Below are positions 40,701-53,318 of a stretch of 64,000 nucleotides of DNA, one piece after another. Made by a program: the position numbers and the translations under genes. The notes below the pieces were generated by a model. That model did no database searches, was not told the origin of the DNA, and saw only the letters and a program-made list of their open reading frames with translations. Source of the DNA: Takakia lepidozioides. Lineage: Eukaryota; Streptophyta; Takakiopsida; Takakiales; Takakiaceae. How positions within the stretch are numbered: the first letter of the stretch is position 1; each line of letters starts with the position of its first letter. Location: NCBI GenBank assembly GCA_030704615.1, contig CM060733.1, forward strand, positions 56,048,001 to 56,112,000. The letters are read 5' to 3'.

Positions 40701-41239
40701 TCCCTCTCCCTCTCTGCACACAAATGTTGCTTCCAAGCGACCAAGCTTCGACCCGGCACTAATCTCCTCTGAGCTTCTTCACAGCGTTTTCCTAACAACT
40801 GGGACTCAACGGTCATCACTTGAAGTTATCCCACTAATCCGTAACCAGACGGAGCATTGAAGGAGACCCACATGCCCGATTTGTGGGAATGCTGGTGAGG
40901 AGAGCCATGATCCAACAACGTGAGCGAGATGGATCCTGAAAAGCCCTCAAACAGCCTCAAACAGCTTAATACATGCTCTCCACAAGGAATCAAGCCAGAG
41001 ACCTGGGCAGGTGTTAAGTTTGGCAGCAAGTTACTTTTCAAAATAAATTAGCGGGCTTACATACAATCCCGTCACAATCAAGGACATTCTAGTAAGCCTT
41101 CCCTCTCTCTCACTTCTTCAGACTAAGCAAGCGACCCCAAAACCCAAAAACCTGGTAGGTGAGAATCGCGGAATCTAGGTTGGGTTGGGGCAAAATCCAG
41201 TTTCACAAAATAACACCCAAAAAAAAAAACAAGAAGCCA
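40701..41239. other. Upstream region of the phosphatase gene
   Basis: Promoter and 5' UTR on the minus strand are expected here; no clear element is seen. An A-run (41218-41229) lies just before the LINE remnant and may be part of its insertion site. Confidence 0.3.
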
Positions 41240-43150
41240 TTCGAGTTTGACTTACTTGGTCATTTTTTCTGGCCTCTTTACGGAGATCTTACTATCCTTC
41301 CAATCCAGTATATTTCCTTCTATTGCTGATGATATCCACATCACTGGCCCTCCCCCTGATATCCTTTTGGCTTTCCATCACTTTGCTACCCAACTACACT
41401 CTCTTGGGCTCACTGATCAATCTCGCAAATCCACAGTTTGGTCACCCTCTGGTCTGCCTTCAGATTTCGTGCCCCCTATCGACTTTCTAGCACCATCTGA
41501 GGGTATTTGAGTGTTACGTGTTCCATTTTATAGTACCCCTTACACAACATCTATCCTCCAAGACGCTTTGTTATACATATAGAGCTTCTTCCCAAACTAG
41601 GCGATATGCAGGTAGCCCATGGCATTCTCACCAATGTTTTTTACATCTTTTGCGTTGTTTCTCCCCCACTCCCCAGTTTGTGGAGCTTCTGTCTTCTTTT
41701 GATACGACTGTTAGGGGGTTTTTGGTCGTCTATTAGGCCCAGGTACATTTGATAGTGAACAGGGGCCTTGGCATGTTGTCAGGCTACCCTCCCGATCTCT
41801 TCTGGAGGAGTGGGTTTACTATCCACAGTCGTCACTACCCCTGCTGCCTTCCTAGGTAGTTGGGCTTTAGTCGCTCCAGCCTTGGCATCTCGGTTTCTGT
41901 GTCAACAACGTCATTTTCTCATGGAGGTGGTTGCCCACATCGACGATGGCTCTTTGTCCTTCCAGCAACATCTTTGTTCAGCGCGGGATCTCATCCCAAC
42001 ACCAGTACGGGCTTGTCTGCCACCCTTTGACCAGTTGGTCACTCAAGGTCTGGAGCATTTACAAGATACCATCATGGAACGCGTGCACCAACACTCATTT
42101 GCCAGCATGCTTTCCGACGCTCCTTCATATGCACATCGGGCCAGATTGTCTCGTGCGCAGGGCCCGGAGCAGGGTGGTGGCTCACGGTACGACCAACCAT
42201 TGCATCCTTCCGTATGTCTTCTGTTGTATTTACCACCTCCCTACAAGTTCGACTGGGTCTTCCGCATCCCTCTGTGTTAGGACTACAACAGTGTGTTTGT
42301 CGTTATCCTCTCGATTCACTCGGCGTACATCTTCTTCGTTGCCCCTACGGTGGAGAACGCACTGCGACCCATGACGTCGTCCGGGATGCAGCAGCTGCGG
42401 TTGCTCGTGATGCTGGGATACACGTCATTCGAGAGCATGTACACATACTCCCTTCGACCCACAATCACCATTCCACTCGACGACGGGTTGACATTGTTCT
42501 CTCACAGGACGGACTGCGTACATTGGCGGACATTGTCATCGCTGATCTTACTAGATCGGATCTCCTGCCCCGCACAACCTCATCACAGGGAGTTGCCGCT
42601 TCAGTAGCTATGCAGGGAAAGGAGCATGACTATCAGGCACGTCATTCCACAGACACATTCCTTCATTTGGCAGTCGAGATCTTTGGTTGTTTGCATCATC
42701 AGTTCAATGAGTTCCTTCGCACATGTGCCCATCGTGCAACAAAAAACAAAAGCCTTGGAAGTCCATACGGCTCTGTTCTTGTAGCTTTCTTTAGACAACG
42801 AGTTTCTGTTGCTTTGCAAAAGGCTCAAGCTCAATCTATTTTACGTCGAGCAGAGGTTGCTGGGGCGGCTTCATCTCGCCTCCCCGCACTCTCAGATCCA
42901 CCCTCTTTCCTGTTGTCTGACCTTCTTCAAGCTGTAGGTGATACTAGAATAGTTTGATTTCTTTCTTTGTGTTAATATATCTAGCTCTACGAGCTTTGGT
43001 TGCTTCCTCTTGGGGACAGTTACACCCATTTGTACAGTCACCCCACTTGGGTCTTTTTATAGAGCTATGCAGGGTTGTGTGTGTTTTAAGGCATAACTTA
43101 TAAGTGTCCATGTCTTCTAGGTATCATTTGTAATTTCTAGGGGGGGAAAC
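41240..43150 (+). mobile_element. 5'-truncated, decayed non-LTR retrotransposon (LINE)
   Basis: Reverse-transcriptase pieces appear in order across several frames: IADDIHITGPP then LHSLGLTDQSRKSTVWSPSG (the Y/FADD motif is IADD here), SSGGVGLLSTVVTTPAAFLGSW, and from about 42250 a C-terminal region with CRYPLDSLGVHLLRC and GGERTATHDVVRDAAAAVARD, then RRVDIVLSQDGL and ADIVIADLTRSDLL. This is the order of one LINE clade common in seed-free plants and algae. Frame changes near 41510, 41740 and 42210 break it. The 5' half of the RT and the endonuclease are missing, as is usual after truncated insertion. The longest intact frame is 42214-42957. Confidence 0.85.
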
Positions 43151-46100
43151 CCTACTAAACGAAACAAAAAGAGAAAGCAACAGATTTATTGTACATCCTA
43201 CAAATGAAGCGATCAGAGTGAGCTGACATTTAGTTAGTGATAGAACGATCATAAAAAAAACTAGGACCAAGACTACGACCGACTCATAACCAAGGTTTGG
43301 AGGCATTTTGCCTACGTGGCAATGTCTAATTTGTCCTCCACAGGCATGTCACCCGCCGTAGCCCACCACCACCTCGGTTATGTCTAATAGATGGTTGAGA
43401 GATTTCTTAGTAGGCTAATCTAAAGTGGTCCTGAAGTGATGTGGGTTCACAAGCTTATTGGCTTATTTCCAATTTGGTTGTACTAGGACCCTCTAGTCTA
43501 AATAGGCCCATTATTATATTATGCTTCTGTAACTTTATGTGCTTTACTGTGATGAAGGTGATACCAAAAACTGTAGCCCTGATTCCCAGCTTTCCAGAGA
43601 CCCTCAGCATCAGCGGTTTTTTTTTCATTTAAGAACTTGAGCCACGTCGGCTCTTGGTTGGCCTATGAGGAAGATCAATTGGCGACTCTGTGGCATGTGA
43701 TCTCGAACCGGTGGCTACTATCAAGAATGTTTGATGAGTTTTATGCGAACTCAACTTATGTAGTGTTCGGTTAGTGGGAGCGACATTTTTTCTAAGTAAC
43801 AACGATACTGCATATTGCAAAGCATGTGGTTGAGCAAAAATACCCTCAAGAGGAATTGACCCTCGGCCACAAAGACTCTGCCCACACTGGAGCACAGGGC
43901 GGGACCTACACAAGCAAACCACATTAGTGTACAAGAACAAACATAAATGAAAAAAACACCAGGAACACCTTAAAAGTTTCGTGCAGATTAGAACAAGGCA
44001 AAGAAGCCATGGAAACAAAGATAACCAGCCTAGCACAACTCTCTCACATGGATACAATCCATTGACAAATATGACTAGTTTTGTCCAACATCAGCAACTC
44101 TGCTCAAAGCCTTATGTGCCAATGCAAGAGGCGGTGCAAGTATGCTTAAATGGAGGTGCATGACATGGATACTAGGCGGATAAGCAAAACCTAAGAGTTC
44201 CCTACATAGCTCGACCCCTTGACGAAAGCGGGAAGAGTTTGAACCCAAGGCTTTGCTCCTTGAGCTCGCAGGGTTGGTAGGGTTTCTAGAAATCGATAGG
44301 CAAGATCATCTGGATCTAACAAACCCCAATGGCATGTGGCTCTTTTTCCTCTGCGCCAGCATACAGGTGACATCCTCATTACAGCGACATGATGGCATTA
44401 AGGACGGAGTAATGCACAGTGCCATATTTTAACCCATTATTCCTTGTAGATTTAGTGAGGCCAGTTTCTTCCTCGAAAAGTGGCGAAATTTCGTGCATAA
44501 AAAAAACGCTGCTCAGCATGATTTTAACAGATCAACACTTGAACTGTTATGAAGTTTACAAGAGAAGGGAACTAAAGCGTCAAGCGTCACCCTCACTTGG
44601 TCTCCGCCGAATGTCATTTGTAGCACATCAAGTGTCTTAAAGTCTGGGGCTGAGCTGATTAGCTCGCTGCGGCTGCCTAATCAATAGATCAGTACTGTTA
44701 ATCAGTTTCAGATCACAACAAATCTCTGACAAGCTGATGGGTACGTGTGTACCCATTCCAAAATTGAGATCCAGTCAACAAATGATGACCATCTGAGCGA
44801 GACGAGGAGAGGGCGATCATTGGAGGCTGCGGTCTCCGTGCATTCATGTCTACCACGAATCCGAGGCTTATCCGAAGCTTGCAGAGCTCAGAGAAGGCAG
44901 GGATCCCTGGCCTGCCATCTGCTGCTCCGGCTGTGGCCTTCTGTTGCCATAGGCTGCGGCTATGGAGTGGGCAGTATGCAGACGCCACGTGCTGCATGGA
45001 AGCTCGCAACCCAGCTCCTCTTTCTTTGGCACCCACACTGAAAAGCTGGGAATCTGTTTTTGGAGTGGGCAAGCATGGTACTGTTCGCTGACTACAGTTT
45101 TCTACTTCAAGAGGATCGGAAGGTGGTTTGAAGGTCTTCTGTGTGGGATCGGCCTGACACATTCCAGCCTCTCCGTGCGCTTGCTGACTACAAAGGGCTC
45201 GGACTTGCCGTCGTTCTTCTGTTTTGGGTTGCCAGTTTCTCTTCCTGTCTGATTGGGACCTTTCCAGAGAGAAGCGGAAGCTCTGGGTCATCTGAGCAAT
45301 CGTCAATGTCAGGTGGTTCATGAGCTGATCGTTGCTGAAGAATGACGTTGATTGCGATACCTTTAACTGTCTATGTGGCAGACAATGACGCCAGGTGCAC
45401 TTGCAGGTTGGGTTTGTTCTACCACTATTTTAAATTAGGTGCATTTTCTTGCAACTCCCCCAGTAAAGGTGTCGCCATAGCCACAGTTGATGTGTTTTTC
45501 TGGACTGTGGCAATTAGATACCTGCGTTGAGGTGTGTAATGAACCAATTCATCCCCTTTTCTTCAACCTGGTATTGTGGCTTTATATCCTTGCACCGGTA
45601 CTTCTCCTTGTGTAGCCTGAAAATTGTGTGAGCCAAGATGTTTTGTTTCCCTGAACGCTTGTGGGACCGGAAAATCGGTAAGCCGGGAGAAGAAATTTAA
45701 AGTCCTGTTCCTGCATTTGTGTCCTCGAGTTTTAGTATAGCATTGTAGCTTGGTAATTCTTCACACACCAGTCTCGTCTCCACTTTAGGTTCAGGTTAGG
45801 ACTCTTTGCACTGAGCATCTGCTTGAGACTCTTCAATAGATGGCAGCCAATCTTGATGTATTCCCAACATTTTCAGTAGGAGTCACCGCATGAAGCCACT
45901 TGCTCCGGTGCATAGCGGTCGAAATGGATGAAGGGGCTGCTGAATATGTCCAGAGATGATGTGCTAAATTTGTTAGGTTTTTAAGTTGTGGTGATGTGCT
46001 GAGAACTGCCTAACGCAACCTTCAGATGCATGGCAAACCACAATGCACTGAAGCATCCATCAATCTGTCAAAGTCATGTCTCAGCTGTATGCACAGTGTG

Positions 46101-46202
46101 TAGTTGCTCAGGAAGTGAAGCGGTTGTGTTGGTAAGGAGAATTTCATTCAGCTGCCGTTGAGAAACGCAAAACATACTTGCAGGTCACTTTTCCTGTCCA
46201 TC
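43151..46202. other. Intergenic, no supported gene
   Basis: Frames on both strands reach 200 codons (44713-45321, minus) but overlap open frames on the other strand and show no domain or codon pattern I trust. The last few hundred bases may be the promoter of the TMEM65-like gene. Confidence 0.3.
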
Positions 46203-49200
46203 ATGCTGTACTCCCCTTTTTGGACCACCACCAGGCCGACTAGTCTGTTCTGTCCACAGCTTTCACTGGGCAAGGCTTACATGGAGCTAGGCTGGTTACC
46301 AGGACTCAGTGTGGCTCGGCCTTGCAGGCAGCCGAGATGGAAAAGAAGGCTATCTGGCCAAGAAGAATGCAGTGCAGTTAGCAAGGCAGGGTTGAGATTG
46401 AGGTCAGACAACTGGATTTGGGGATCACCGAGTATAAGTTTTAGGTTGGTGACTCGAAGTTCCGCTTCAGGAGGGAGCAAACAACTAGTGTATGTGCAAA
46501 GATTGACAAGATTGGGGGTCACGGCACAAAACGTTTTGCCACCAGTGCAGACATGGTTGTTCGAAGGGAACTGGGAATGTATTCAAGGAATTCTTAGAGT
46601 AGGATCCACAAGCAGGCAGGAGAAATCGAGACGAAGGCTGATGCAGAGATGCAGGAAGCAAGTTGGGATGGCAGCAACCACTCATAGTGGAGGGAGGAGT
46701 GATGGGGTGGAAGACGAGGGCAGTGTGGTAACGAGTGTGGCACAGCAGATGGGACTTCTACTGGAGAGTGAACCATACATGGCAGCGCAGGCAGCAGCTG
46801 GCCTGGTCACTTCTATTGACCAGCAGGGACGTGCCGCTCTCCTGACAGCACTTTTCTCAAGTGGTACCTGCATCCTCCTGTTCTCTCTCACTTTTTCCTT
46901 CTGTCACCATGTGGGCTTGTGTATTTGGTATTCCGTGTTGACTAGATATTCTCTTTCCAAGGCTACTATTTTTTGTGACCCAGCACTTAGTTGTAGTGTC
47001 AATGTGAAAGGGTAGTAGATGGGAAAATCCGTTTGACAGCCCTGTAAGTCCATGTGGTGAAGACTATTCACAAGTAGAACAATAGTTGAAGCTCGGAGGG
47101 CATCTGATAATAGACTCGGACTTAGCTAAGTAATGACAATGCCGGGGCACTCCAGCCTTGCTTGCTGGGATTTGCCTTACAGCAGAAGAGATGGGTGTGG
47201 TGTGGTTCCTCGGAGTTTGCATGAAAGCTATGGGGGATGGTATATCAAGGTATGTGACGCCTGATCTGCGGGAGTAAATGATGGTTTTGCAGCATCAAAT
47301 GAGGCGGATGGGCAATTCATGCAGGCAGATGCGAATGCAGATGGAGTACTCGATAGGATGGAGTTTGCCAGCTATGTGGAAGCTCAATCCGTTCGCTATG
47401 GCCAGTCTACTAAGCCTCTCACTCCTGCCCAACTCTATCATCTCAGCACCCGAGCTGCAATTGGTAAGATTTTAGTTGATGATGGTAAGGTTTGAAGTAC
47501 ATTGAGAGGTAGGATAGAAGTAAATACTGGGAGTACTATAGAGGTCATTCTAAAGAGGCCTGCAGAAGACATCCGAACAGACTGCATGTCTTATATAGAG
47601 GCTTGGGGGTAAGTTAGAGGGAGGGCACATGCAGGCTAGGTGATTTGGTAAGCTTCTCTTCCGCAGGCGTGGCTACCGAGACTGTGTACTAATTGTCCCC
47701 CTATATTCACCCCCCAACCTAGAAAGGGATACATCAAGTTAGTATGGAGAGTTTGAGACCACAACTGACTGGGTCCTGTGGTGTGATTGTGCTTGTGCGC
47801 AGGCATGATTGGCTTTGGATTCACAGGTCATTATTCTGCACATGGTTATTAGCGTCTAAACCAGGGCAGGAAGATAGTGGCCCTCATTCTCTGTAAAACG
47901 CTGCAAAGTTGTCTAGTGGATTGTAAAATGTCATTTTGTTGATTTCCAAAGAAGAACCAATTGTTGTCAAGAGAGAGAGAGAATGTAATCATAAGATGTT
48001 TGCCGTAGCCTTGTGGCCATTGACTCTAAGCCCAGTTTGAGCAGAAGAGAGAGAGCGAGAGAGAGAGAGAAGGTACTCATAAGACGTTGTTTGCCGTAGC
48101 CTTGTGCCCATTGACCCTGCGCCCAGTTTGAGCGGAACAGATTGTACTCATAAGACGTTGTTTGCCGTAGCCTTGTGGCCATTGAGCGGAACAGAGTGAG
48201 AGAGAGAGAAATGATGCTGGCCAAAGCCAGCGTAACTAAGAGCCGTTTGTCAATACTACATCTGGTTATGGAGACTTGAGATGAGGACTGCCATCTTAGC
48301 TCAACATTCTCTTCAGTTTAGAAAGAAGTTTTGGCTGATGAATCACATGGTTGGTGTTTTGCAGACAATGCAATCATGATTATTGCAGGGGATGCAATTC
48401 AGAGCAGCATTGGTGGCACGCTCGGCCTTCATACCCTCCTGGTATATTTCTATCTGTCCTGACTAGGTTACATGTTGATGAAGTTAGGACTATGCCATTA
48501 AGAGAATGTTATAGCCATTAACATTCAGCACAGAACTGTCAGTGAGTTCTATCGTTTCTCTTTATGTCCATAAGTGGTTTCCTGTTTCTCCCATGGATGT
48601 TATGACTCTCTCTCTCCCTCTCTCTCTCCCTCTCATGTCTTGGAAGCAAGACCATCCTGTTAATCAGGCTGAGTCTTGGCGGAAAGGGTAGAAGAGATTC
48701 TCAAAATCTTGAGGCTGAGCCTAAAGCCCTGGCCCTGTTGGGATCTAACATTTGGGCTGCTCACACATGGTAGATTGATGCTTGTGTGGAGGGCTTTCTA
48801 GAGGATATCTGGAAATCCCAAACTAAGTCACTTTACTGGAGGGAGGCCCTCACAAAGGTAGTGTCTTATGTTTCAGTCCAAACTGTGCGCGGGGTCTATG
48901 GCCACAAGGCATGGCAAACTAAGTCTTATGAGTACATTCTCTATTAATGGCAGTTGCGGGAAAATAAAATTATAGCCGCAGATGAGCTGTGGGGATAAGC
49001 TAAACCCTGGTGGGTGTGAACCCCCAGTAGTGGCTGGAAGGCTATGGCAAGCTAAGGTTCGCAGGGAACAGCATGAGTACATTCTCTCTCTCTCTCTCTC
49101 TGGAGGTCTGTCCCTTTGTGTTCCGCTCAAACTGGGCGCGGGGTCAATGGCCACAAGGCTACAGCAAACGTCTTATGAGTACATTCTCTCTCTGGAGGAG

Positions 49201-50191
49201 GAGGGAGGGGAGATGTTTGTTCCTCAGAAGATTTTTATGTTTAAAACCAGAAATATTTGGTAGCCAGCCTTCCGAGATGGTTCATCTTCATGCGAAGATT
49301 TCGGTGTGTTTTCCAAGTGCTTTGTTTGTTTGTTCTGTGCCCTTGTCTCATACGCAATTTGAGCTCTGGGTGGATGTTAAGAAATATTTTTTTGTCTTCA
49401 CTTCTTTCTGCCTCTCTCTGTGCCTCAGTATTCTAAAGTGGAACTTGGTTCTTCGATTAGAACAGCACGTAAAGAGCATGATTTATGAGATCTGGGCCTG
49501 TTAGACAAGTAAGTAGGGTCAGTTTCTCGTCAGTATTGGAATGAAGAGATTTTGCTAGGAAGCCTTTGTGTACTCATTGGCCAACAGGGCTGGTAAACTC
49601 AATAATCTGGTCGCTGAAGAAGTCTGAATGGATCTCATGTGGATGTTTTGGCAGTCAGCAGGATTGGGGAATGCAGTTGCAGATTTGGTGGGGACAGCTT
49701 TTCGGGGCTACATTGAGCGCATCAGCAGTAAGTTCATGCCAGAGGTGCACTTTTCATCCCTGCAAATGCAATCGAAGGAGGCTTGGTGGGCTGAAACCGC
49801 AGGAGCATCAGTCGGTGTGACGATTGGATGTCTGCTAGGCCTGGTACCCCTGCTGTTCCTGCTAAGATCTGATGTTAGCACCAACACTGTGCTTGCTGCA
49901 GCAGGGGGGGGCAGTATTGGAGGAGGCACTAATATTTCTCTGCCGACGCGGGATCTTGTGTGGTGCTCCAACCAATCAGCAACTGTAGGCACGAGGATGG
50001 GTCACACAGTATTTGCTACAGTGGGTTCATGTGCATCTGAACCATCTCTGACACAAGGACAAGGGGTGATACAAAGATTGGGTGGCCCCCTCGTCATCCT
50101 GACTGTGACATTTGCCTTTGCAGTGAAACGATTACACCAGTTTACAAGGAGAAAGCACAACAGCATGGGGGTTGATACAACTGGTCTGTGA
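46203..50191 (+). CDS. EF-hand plus TMEM65-like membrane protein, likely mitochondrial or plastid
   Basis: Five exons: 46203..46863, 47293..47463, 47803..47826, 48365..48441, 49655..50191. All junctions are GT-AG and the phases give 489 residues. The first 150 residues are rich in Arg/Ser and poor in acidic residues, like an organelle presequence; the exact start is uncertain (46203 is the first ATG of the frame). The EF-hand loop is at 233-244 (DANADGVLDRME, with ligands at 1, 3, 5, 9 and 12). The TMEM65-like part follows: QLYHLSTRAAIGMIGFGFTD, NAIMIIAGDAIQSSIGGTLG, SAGLGNAVADLVGTAFRGYI and VGVTIGCLLGLVPLLFL. Exon 3 is only 24 nt. In animals TMEM65 is a mitochondrial inner-membrane protein tied to ion homeostasis. 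The tail after GLLGL, with another hydrophobic segment (GPLVILTVTFAFAV), is unusual, and an undetected last intron is possible. Confidence 0.85.
47978..48205 (+). repeat. Intronic tandem repeats with (GA)n runs
   Basis: In intron 3 of the TMEM65-like gene, actcataagacgttgtttgcc plus gtagccttgtggccattga recurs three times between GA-rich runs. Reverse-complement copies (ggccacaaggc, cttatgagtacattctctc) recur in intron 4 at 48890-49200, giving a diverged inverted arrangement. Confidence 0.7.
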
Positions 50192-50616
50192 TCAGATGGC
50201 TTCAGCTGGCACTATTTTCCACCCTTCAACATCCCCTGAATGCAGAGAGAAAAGGAAACCCATCAAGTTAGGCTGAGATTGTGTGGATCCAATGTTAGTG
50301 AGTGATTCTGCCATCTCCAGCTTCAGCAAGAAGCTAGCTGTAGGTTTGCCTGCCCACTTGTCACTCACATCACACCATGGTGCAGCAGCATTACCTTGCA
50401 TAAATCTGGATATCTTGTACACTACATTGAGATGTTAGATTTCCACCCTCGTGTAAGCAGGTGTGGTGAAACTGTACATTCATTCGTTACCCTCAAATGG
50501 GTAAATGCAGTAGTTGACAAATGGAAACTTAAGTTCTAAACATTCAGTGGCACTGAATGCAAATGTAAATAAGTACAGCGGAGATCTACAAAGATATTCC
50601 TTGAAGGAGATGTGCG
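50192..50616. other. 3' UTR of the TMEM65-like gene and flank
   Basis: No coding content is supported. It ends at the TAA target duplication of the MITE. Confidence 0.35.
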
Positions 50617-50619
50617 TAA

Positions 50620-51050
50620 GAGCCGGGTTCCATGGGCACTCCCAAGCGCCCCTGTAGGGATCCGTCCCTTGAGAGGGGGTGGTTCCATGGACACCTTTCC
50701 ATTCAGCCGAGTTGAAATCTTTGGCACCAATTGCTGTGGCCCATGACATAGTAATTAGACAATTAATGTAAGTTTTGGATGAAAATGTCAAAAATCATTC
50801 CCTCTCCTAAAATCAATCTAACTTTGGATGCAAATCAATAATATTTTGTAACGCTGTGGGCCGCTCTAGGAAAAGACAGGTGTGATTTAGGGGCGCCCTG
50901 AAACTCGATCGCCCCTTGTGAAGGCGCCCCTTAGCAAGGGTGATTCTGTGGGGCAACCCCGTAGGGAATATCCTATTTGGACCAATAGCACCTCCTTAAT
51001 CCTGGGGCGATTCATGGAGTGGCACTTGGAGTGCCCATGGTACCTGGCTC
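50620..51050. mobile_element. Harbinger-like MITE, 431 bp, TAA target duplication
   Basis: The left end gagccgggttccatgggcac is matched in reverse at the right end by gtgcccatggtacctggctc, two mismatches in 20. TAA flanks both sides (50617-50619 and 51051-51053). A 3-bp TAA/TTA duplication is typical of PIF/Harbinger elements. The interior has GC-rich palindromic stretches (ggcgcccc ... ggggcgat) and no ORF. Confidence 0.75.
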
Positions 51051-51149
51051 TAAATGTTAACTAGTGTGCATAAATTAAACCCCTTTCAAATAAGCCATTA
51101 GGCACACATGTGGGAACGTCACCACCAGACCAACCGGTCACGAACGATC

Positions 51150-51232
51150 CACACACCAGACAGGGCAGCAAGTTTGAACCCCAGACCACCAGGGCGATAC
51201 ACTGTGCACTTACCAGCTGAGCTACCAGCTGA
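51150..51232 (-). repeat. tRNA-derived SINE head or tRNA relic
   Basis: On the minus strand tggtagctcagctggtaagt fits a tRNA A box. The B-box-like ggggttcaaact follows about 30 bases after it, near normal tRNA spacing. The acceptor and T stems do not pair, so a working tRNA is unlikely. Confidence 0.5.
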
Positions 51233-51435
51233 TGTGCTAGGTATTTGTCTTAAAATATTTATTGGTAAAGACTACATACCATCAGCCCTTTTAGTTTATT
51301 CAGATTTTCTTAGTGTCGCGGACATAGTGTGATGTCACGAACATTGTGTCCATTACGCATTGTGTAATGCACACTTGTTAGGTTTTTAATCTCCATTACC
51401 AAAAAATCTCGATATTTTTAGCTTGGGATCTACTG

Positions 51436-51603
51436 ATCTGGGACGTACTCCCATCCTTCAACATGACATTGTCACTGAGGGACCTCCTATTAAACAATTT
51501 GCGTACAGAGAAAGTATTAAAGAACGTGCCATTGTCCAGGAAGAAGTCCAGAAAATGTTAGATGTTGGTATAATTAAGCCATCAATCTCACATTGGGCCT
51601 GAC
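51436..51603 (+). mobile_element. Ty3/gypsy retrotransposon fragment (start of reverse transcriptase)
   Basis: The frame reads DLGRTPILQHDIVTEGPPIK, then ERAIVQEEVQKMLDVGIIKP and SISHWA before a stop. This matches the N-terminal reverse-transcriptase segment of gypsy pol proteins, which normally continues to SPxxLVxKKDG. Here it ends abruptly in unrelated sequence. No LTRs are recognisable nearby. Confidence 0.7.
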
Positions 51604-51779
51604 ACCAAGGGCGGTAGCATATACAAAAGACGAAATGAATCCAATAAATGGTGTCAAGGATGAGAACATGACTAAACACAAATAAGAGATCAGACTAGAG
51701 GTACAAGACTAGACAAGAAGTCAAGGTCGGCGTGGCCGAATTGCATGATGGGTAGACATGAATCAAGATGATCTTTATA

Positions 51780-51905
51780 ACAATGGACAAGAGTACAAGA
51801 TACTGGAACTCAACTTAAATACTGGACTGCTGGAAACTGGAGTACCAGATACTAGAAACTGGACTAGAGTACTGGAAGCTGGACTGGAGTACTGGGGCTG
51901 GAAAC
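51780..51905 (+). repeat. Imperfect short tandem repeat based on 'tactggaactgga'
   Basis: tactggaa, gaaactgga and gagtactgg recur about ten times in 120 bp without a fixed period. Confidence 0.5.
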
Positions 51906-52135
51906 AAGAGTAGTTTAAACTTGTATTGGCGAGACTGAAGAGTGTCCAGTCTCGCCTCCTATATATACTGGCTATTATGAAGTTCCCTAAGAAGTTTCGC
52001 CAATGGAGGTTTCTTGATAGAGAAGTTTCATTAAACAAAGATTTCTTGATGGAGAAGTTTCCTTAAACAAAAGAGGTATTTTGATGGAGAAGTTTCCTCC
52101 AAATGAAGCTTCCTGAGCAGTTTCCAAGTTACTCT

Positions 52136-52250
52136 CGGTAATTTGGTAAACTCCCGGTAACTTGGTAACTTATGGTAACTTATAGTAACTTATGGTAACT
52201 TATAGTAACTTATGGTAACATAATAATTTGGTAACTTCTGGTAAGTTCCT
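52136..52250 (+). repeat. Minisatellite of 'ggtaacttata' units
   Basis: About ten units of ggtaacttat/agtaacttat (10-11 bp) in tandem, with ends grading into ggtaatttggtaaactcc. Confidence 0.85.
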
Positions 52251-52259
52251 CCGGGCTAT

Positions 52260-53318
52260 GTCTGTGACATCACCGCCTCTTCTAGCGCCGAGTTCCTCGA
52301 TGAGTGGTAAAATCTTGGACTTGCTTAGAGTTGGAAAATCCGGCGAATAGTACTTGTCAAGTATTCGGCTCTTCGTTCTTAACTCAAATAATTTACAGGT
52401 CCCTGCAACCATCAACAGCGTCCACCACCTTGAACTTGGGACCACGCAGTGATTTGAACATTCTGATTTTCGAAGCTGCCTTCAAACATGATTTCGCTGC
52501 CCTCTAGGTTCAAAGCCTCAACCTCCAACAAGATTATCAGACTTCGACTAATGAATGGACCAAAAAATATGGAAAAGTGTACAAGCGACTTGTCACCTAA
52601 GAAATTAGACTTGAATGAAATATCCCAAGGGCCATTATGCCCAACCTTGTAACCCTTGAAGAATGCGCATCAAACATTTGAATTAGGTTTAGGGTATATG
52701 GTTTAAGGTGAGGACAATGTAAGGACTGAAGGCCCTAGAAGTATTGTCTTTAGAAAGTCCTAATAAGATAAACAGACCCAAGATAAATTGACCTGAGATG
52801 ACATGGAATAACGGGTGGCAAAGCGAGGTTCAGGACTGATTAGTGACGAAGAAAATTGAGAAGAATCTTAAGATGATCCGAAAAGGCAATAAAGGAAATG
52901 TAACTCTGTACTTGAAGCCAGACTTACAGAAAGCTACTGACGAGTAATGGGAGAAGATTCACAAGATTCACGCGATTCAGAAGTAGTAAACCGCGAGAAA
53001 GTCTGTCCATTGAAGCAACAACTTTCACAAATTGCCACGCGGTTTATACTCAGGACATTTCTTAGACCAATCATATTGAGCCCAACAATATGACCATGTG
53101 GACCGAGAATGAAGGAGATGGGCGAATATATTGAGGAGAAGACATTTTGGTGAGAACCAGAGAACCAAAAGAAATGGGTGTAATGTGAGAGAGGAACTGC
53201 AAAGAGAAGGAATCAGTGACATCAGAAAAACTAGGAACTCCGGATGATCACTCGAGGTTCCTGAAACATTACAGAGATGAGGTCCAGAAAAAAACTGGTG
53301 GCTGGCAAAGAAGGTAGA
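52260..53318. other. No supported gene
   Basis: On the minus strand near 52260-52445 the frame contains ELGARRGGDVTDIARRNLPE, which looks transposon-related, but it is too short to assign. The rest shows no domain. Confidence 0.3.

Noticed and set aside
41247-42957. Series of plus ORFs as separate host genes
   Set aside because: They are consecutive pieces of one LINE reverse transcriptase and C-terminus broken by frameshifts.
44713-45321. 202-codon minus ORF
   Set aside because: No domain, overlaps several open plus frames of equal quality, and no splice partners.
51150-51232. Functional tRNA gene on the minus strand
   Set aside because: A and B boxes are present but acceptor and T stems do not pair; a SINE head or relic explains it.
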